DNA of 16,569 bases from JAAUTG01 sp964458705 (GTDB lineage: Bacteria; Bacteroidota; Bacteroidia; Chitinophagales; Saprospiraceae): the NCBI GenBank assembly GCA_964458705.1, contig CAYWKD010000066.1:1-16569 (forward strand). Direction: 5' to 3'. This document shows, one piece after another, positions 14,301-16,569 of this stretch. The notes under the pieces were generated by a model. That model did not search any database and was not told the origin of the DNA. It saw only the letters and a program-made list of their open reading frames with translations. Position 1 is the first letter of the stretch. Each line of letters begins with the position of its first letter. The translations under genes and the position numbers were made by a program.

Positions 14301-14838
14301 AAACTAAGCCTTGTTTAAACCAATCTGGTAAATTAAGCATGACGGCATTCTGCACTATTTCCTGTAAATTAGAACCAATCAGCATCGCTGTCAAATAAAC
14401 CTCAGCAATACCCTGCCGAATTTGGCGTCGCAAATGATTATGATCACCATTAAAATAGACAAATATCTTATTATCCACCACTTTTGTACGCCCATCTATA
14501 CTCCCAAAGGCTTCTTCTACACCTATATTACTCTGCTTTAAGTCTGTTAGATCACTATAAACAATGATCTCTATTTTATTATTCATACGATGTTCTAGCA
14601 AATTTTGAATTTCCTCAAAATCATACTCTGCTAGTACTGCCGCCGCCTGTCCGATATATCGCCCTTCACCATACCAATAAGTTGTAAAATTATCACTATT
14701 GTATTCTGACCACTCTTCAAAGTCTTGATGAAATTGCACTCTATTTTTGCCAAACTCTACTTCACTTACACCTTGTGTGTAAGCAAGATTCAAGCAAAGC
14801 AACAAACACAGAACAGAAAAGCTATATTTTGTGGACAT
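11347..14838 (-). CDS. Trimodular envelope protein: peptidase-MA-like, TolB-like propeller, Omp85-like barrel
   Basis: The product has 1163 residues. A signal peptide covers about 1-21 (cleavage near AYTQG). Residues about 50-275 resemble the peptidase-MA/gluzincin fold: a NFTTYWYGEG start, IEIIVYSDLTDLKQ, and LPDWFKQGLVSYAG (170-182). The zinc motif HExxH is missing and the later Glu is Gln, so it is probably not a protease. About 295-640 are WD40/TolB-like blades: VKMSPSGQHFAFV, LLAWSPSSLELAIL, LVFSAARRGFSDIFLY, IIWASNRPDT, FAYLTDENGIYN. Residues 680-745 are very acidic. From about 810 a barrel follows with YRIGGVDNW (1002-1010), NNLRGFP (1034-1040), NNELRVP and GFFDVGTAW, ending in Phe; these are Omp85/BamA-type marks (RGF loop). 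Location: outer membrane, propeller in the periplasm. The role is unknown; Omp85 links suggest protein insertion or secretion. I see no POTRA domains. Confidence 0.7.
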   Translation of the reverse strand: MSTKYSFSVLCLLLCLNLAYTQGVSEVEFGKNRVQFHQDFEEWSEYNSDNFTTYWYGEGRYIGQAAAVLAEYDFEEIQNLLEHRMNNKIEIIVYSDLTDLKQSNIGVEEAFGSIDGRTKVVDNKIFVYFNGDHNHLRRQIRQGIAEVYLTAMLIGSNLQEIVQNAVMLNLPDWFKQGLVSYAGVEWTTEMDNQLRSIILDEDFKGFEQFAEEDPKLAGHSLWYFVSLKYGKSNVSNLLYITRINRSIESGFIYVLGNSFEKTLQNWEAYFTERYKGEIRSVQQPQGQKFEFKNKRNIPISQVKMSPSGQHFAFVTNEKGKIKVQLHHFATEKTEIIFKKGFRNVFQATDYNYPLLAWSPSSLELAILYEKQDQPVLARYDVNLKKMTEDDLSPNLQRVYSMDYVDLQTLVFSAARRGFSDIFLYFINARMPQPITQDYYDDLGAKVVKIGNRRGIIWASNRPDTLITQVKMDSLPPIQQFDLFYYDLQERSKELVRITNTPFANEHSPIGIDTSHFAYLTDENGIYNRQIGYLEDYIAFYERIIELTDGDEIVMHSDSTLENLDSTSIDTTYLRPVIKQRAINHFASNYGQSILEQSMAVRRNQLVELVKEGNTYNIYIDTLTAERSISRLNFTLHRTAVARQNKILAIKTLDTVTPKLPPKPTLRDTTKEENTDYIFQTPYSQEEETREEEYFFQSEFDVSEDTASVPQIDTTAQEVIEEIVEVDIPSFEPFEEKLANEQANVVDSRVHDFKPGRITPYRIKFRTNETKVEVDNSQLFDGLNSFLGIPEDFGYPPPGILSSANFKDLFEDYVIEGGVRIPTSFNGTEWFLIVDDRKKRLDKRYAFYRRNLRFNTDSPPGFGQRKDESQIILGQYTLRYPLDIYRSFRARTTVRVDVNTPLATDSVVINSPVLNEQRVGLRLEYVFDNTLNVSLNIKNGTQYKIYGEIIKRFNLTDSDLTFNDGFMTQIGFDFRHFQRLDRRSIFAVRVAGATTFGAERILYRIGGVDNWLLPSFNENIPQPTEGNFAYRTDINNLRGFPLNIRNGSSYVLINNELRVPFFKYFTRPDRTFLQNIQLIGFFDVGTAWTGANPFTEESPLNTSSFRNGPVEVKVNFFRDPVVAGYGFGVRAVLFGYFIRVDRGWGIETREVQEPRWFIALGLDF

Positions 14839-14990
14839 GGATAAGTTGTTATATTCACAATAGGAATACTTAGGATCGTAGAAATAAAGAAGGATATTTC
14901 ACCGACTTTTATTTTACAAATCAATTAGTATGTACAATATAACTTATTTTCAGCAAAAAGGATTGAAAAAACTCCAAATTGTTTGTCGGA

Positions 14991-15020
14991 TTGTAAGCTA
15001 AAAGGCTAAATTTATACTTG
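14991..15020 (+). promoter_or_regulatory. Candidate promoter of the small lipoprotein gene at 15064
   Basis: TTG (14991-14993), a 19-nt spacer and TATACTTG (15013-15020) fit the Bacteroidota -33/-7 arrangement with one mismatch in the -7 box. The implied leader is about 37 nt. The 225-bp region is divergent with the 11347-14838 gene, for which I could find no clear promoter. Confidence 0.45.
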
Positions 15021-15063
15021 CATAATTTTATGTCTTATTCACCAATATTAAAATTTAAGTTTG

Positions 15064-15513
15064 ATGAAACAATTTTCAATTTGGGTACTAACACTCGTAG
15101 TAGGAATGACTATAAGTGCTTGTAACACAACAAAAAAAGTAGCTACTTCAACAACAGAAGAAAAAGCAACAATGACTGAAACAGCAGAAAAATCTATGGC
15201 TGAAGCAAAAGGCACTATGAGTATGGTTGGCGCTTGGGACTTGACCATATCTGATACTCCCGCTGGTGATGTTGAAGCAAGTATGATGGTAGAGGAAACA
15301 AATGGAGCTTACAAAGCCTACATGGGAACAACAGATGGGAAAGTAGAAGTAGATGATCTTAAAGTAGAAGGCAATAAAATGTCTGGTTCGTTCTACAACT
15401 CGGAATATGGTATAGACGTGGACTTTAATATTTCTTTAGATGAAACTGGTAAAAAGTTATCTGGTTATTTGATGGATCAGTTTAAAGTAACAGGAAAGCG
15501 CAAGACGATGTAG
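15064..15513 (+). CDS. Small predicted lipoprotein with a lipocalin-like domain
   Basis: From ATG 15064 the product has 149 residues; the TTG one codon earlier is a less likely start. A leader (MKQFSIWVLTLVVGMTISAC) ends in a good lipobox, ISAC, with Cys20. A Thr/Glu/Lys/Ala-rich linker (about 21-50) precedes a compact beta domain: VGAWDLTISDTPAGDVEAS, then VEETNGAYKAYM, GKVEVDDLKVEGNKMSGSF, VDFNISLDETGKKLSGYL, ending FKVTGKRK. The repeated pattern of G-x-W followed by short strands that end in G and T/K resembles small lipocalin-like or extracellular beta-barrel lipoproteins, with no specific family recognised. Lipidated envelope location is clear; function is unknown. It converges on the 15610-16491 gene across the 15546-15584 hairpin. 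Confidence 0.75.
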   Translation: MKQFSIWVLTLVVGMTISACNTTKKVATSTTEEKATMTETAEKSMAEAKGTMSMVGAWDLTISDTPAGDVEASMMVEETNGAYKAYMGTTDGKVEVDDLKVEGNKMSGSFYNSEYGIDVDFNISLDETGKKLSGYLMDQFKVTGKRKTM

Positions 15514-15545
15514 TGCTTTTAACTAACGGCAGTTTACGCAGAAGC

Positions 15546-15584
15546 TAGTAGTGTTATAAGCCTAATTGGTTTGCAGCACTACTA
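15546..15584. terminator. Hairpin between convergent genes
   Basis: TAGTAGTGTT (15546-15555) pairs with AGCACTACTA (15575-15584) over 10 pairs, one of them G-T, around a 19-nt loop. It lies in the 96-bp gap between two genes that end facing each other. There is no long T run, so termination is likely but less certain than at 4044-4101. Confidence 0.55.
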
Positions 15585-15609
15585 ACTAATAATCAAGTCA
15601 ATCATTCTT

Positions 15610-16491
15610 CTAAAAGATGTGTGCTTCTTGCAGTAACTTCATGTACACACGACTGCCTTCTTTATTGATGTGCTGAAAATCTCCAAAATAAGCAGAATTT
15701 GATAGTGCAGTGGAGTAATCGTGTACGGGTAAATTTGTTGCAGCAGTAACAGCAGCGATAAAACCATCCATGCCCTCCATTCTTTCTCTGAAAGGCGGAA
15801 AGTAGGGACTAACGAGTAGTTCAATGCGAATATTATTTTGTTGAGCCAATTCAACAATTTCTTTCAATGACTCTAAGTGATAAGCGTCTATGCGATAGTC
15901 GTATCCGCCAATGCTTATTTTGTCTATCATAGAAGGCGTAATTGTTCTATCCACAATCCAGTTTTCATCACTAGATTTGCCCTTGTAGAATAAAGCACGT
16001 TGAAAAACCTCGCTATTATAACGATACAAATGACTAAGGCGAGTAGCTCGATAATTTGTTGGATTAGCAGACTTTATTAGACTATCTAGCCTTTGAGAGT
16101 AGGACATATAGCTTGTAAAACCAGCAATCAACTGCTCGTTTGATCTGTCACACATGGTTACATCTATCAATATCACATCAGGCTTTTCGTAGCGATCTAA
16201 ATAATCCTTTAGCAGAACTTGCCCCAATTCGATAGGCATGCCGTTGTAGCTGAGATTAAATGTACTCTTTTGAGTTAGTTCTTCAATATGAGGTTGATAG
16301 AAACTCAGTCCTCTTGAATTGCCAAGTAGCAAAATATCAGCTTGAGCCTTATCACTATAAAGTCTAGAGTACCGAAAACCACTCTCCTTTATCGTACTTT
16401 GTAGTAGCCTTCCTCCTAAGCGATCTCCTAGAAAAGTAATAATTAAAAATAAAATTACCCACCCTATCCTAAGCGCAGCTTTGTTGTTCAA
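15610..16491 (-). CDS. Membrane-anchored SGNH-like protein with a TTG start
   Basis: The 293-residue product starts with a transmembrane anchor (about residues 8-22) followed by Gly/Arg-rich sequence, so the domain probably faces the periplasm. The soluble part has an SGNH-hydrolase pattern: DILLLGNSRGLSF, with the candidate nucleophile Ser59 in GNSRG, then FNLSYNGMPIELG (an Asn/Gly block), a DVILIDVTM strand, and DFQHINKEGSRVY with Asp271 and His274 as the candidate DxxH pair. Related membrane-bound proteins often act beside an MBOAT acyltransferase in modifying cell-surface polysaccharides; any partner would lie beyond the window's right edge. The first codon is TTG at 16491 because an in-frame TAA lies three codons upstream and no ATG precedes Met85. 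The start would be missed by ATG-only calling. Confidence 0.75.
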   Translation of the reverse strand: MNNKAALRIGWVILFLIITFLGDRLGGRLLQSTIKESGFRYSRLYSDKAQADILLLGNSRGLSFYQPHIEELTQKSTFNLSYNGMPIELGQVLLKDYLDRYEKPDVILIDVTMCDRSNEQLIAGFTSYMSYSQRLDSLIKSANPTNYRATRLSHLYRYNSEVFQRALFYKGKSSDENWIVDRTITPSMIDKISIGGYDYRIDAYHLESLKEIVELAQQNNIRIELLVSPYFPPFRERMEGMDGFIAAVTAATNLPVHDYSTALSNSAYFGDFQHINKEGSRVYMKLLQEAHIF

Positions 16492-16569
16492 AAGAAATTA
16501 AGTATTTTTCACATTAGTTAACTATTAATTATCCTTTACGAAACAATCCTTTAAATGTTTAAAATTTAT

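Noticed and set aside
1..16569. CRISPR array, tRNA or rRNA genes, prophage or transposase genes
   Set aside because: I saw no regularly spaced repeats, no cloverleaf with CCA-type ends, no rRNA-like blocks, and no DDE or integrase motifs in the open frames.

Overview
The window looks like chromosomal DNA from a low-GC Bacteroidota bacterium, probably a Saprospiria- or Lewinella-like lineage; the rank below phylum is inference. Signs are the TonB-dependent receptor with a CarboxypepD_reg-like N-terminus followed by a DUF4249 lipoprotein, a DUF3078 outer-membrane protein, several small lipoproteins, weak Shine-Dalgarno sites, and repeated -7 boxes of the Bacteroidota type (TAnnTTTG) ahead of genes on both strands. 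No rRNA, tRNA, CRISPR, transposase or integrase gene was seen.

Layout. Positions 1-1005 hold an apparent mobile unit: an antitoxin gene and a PIN-domain (VapC-type) toxin gene between two attC-like, hairpin-forming sites. The first bases of the unit (G|TTAGTGGAA at 108) are complementary to the start of its right-hand site (TTCCACTAAC, ending at 942), which is how an integron gene cassette is built. The toxin gene carries a one-base insertion near its 3' end, so the toxin is truncated while the antitoxin is intact. The unit ends about 20 bp from the stop codon of lipA. From 1018 to 6325 are mostly housekeeping genes: lipA (lipoyl synthase, - strand), msrA, a membrane-anchored DUF2914-like protein, a YciO/Sua5-type protein, a DUF3078 outer-membrane protein (- strand), a small lipoprotein (- strand) and coaE. 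After an AT-rich gap come an Lrp/AsnC regulator overlapping a TraB/GumN-family gene (6629-7895), then the translationally coupled TonB-dependent receptor and DUF4249 lipoprotein (7975-11336).

The right part is dominated by a 1163-residue - strand gene (11347-14838). Its product appears to join a degenerate peptidase-MA-like domain, a TolB-like beta-propeller and an Omp85-like barrel. A small lipoprotein (15064-15513) and a membrane-anchored SGNH-like protein with a TTG start (15610-16491) follow. Strong hairpins lie between the convergent pairs at 4044-4101 and 15546-15584.

Most interesting are the integron-like toxin-antitoxin cassette and its broken toxin, and the trimodular envelope protein. 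The family assignments come from reading motifs, not from searches.
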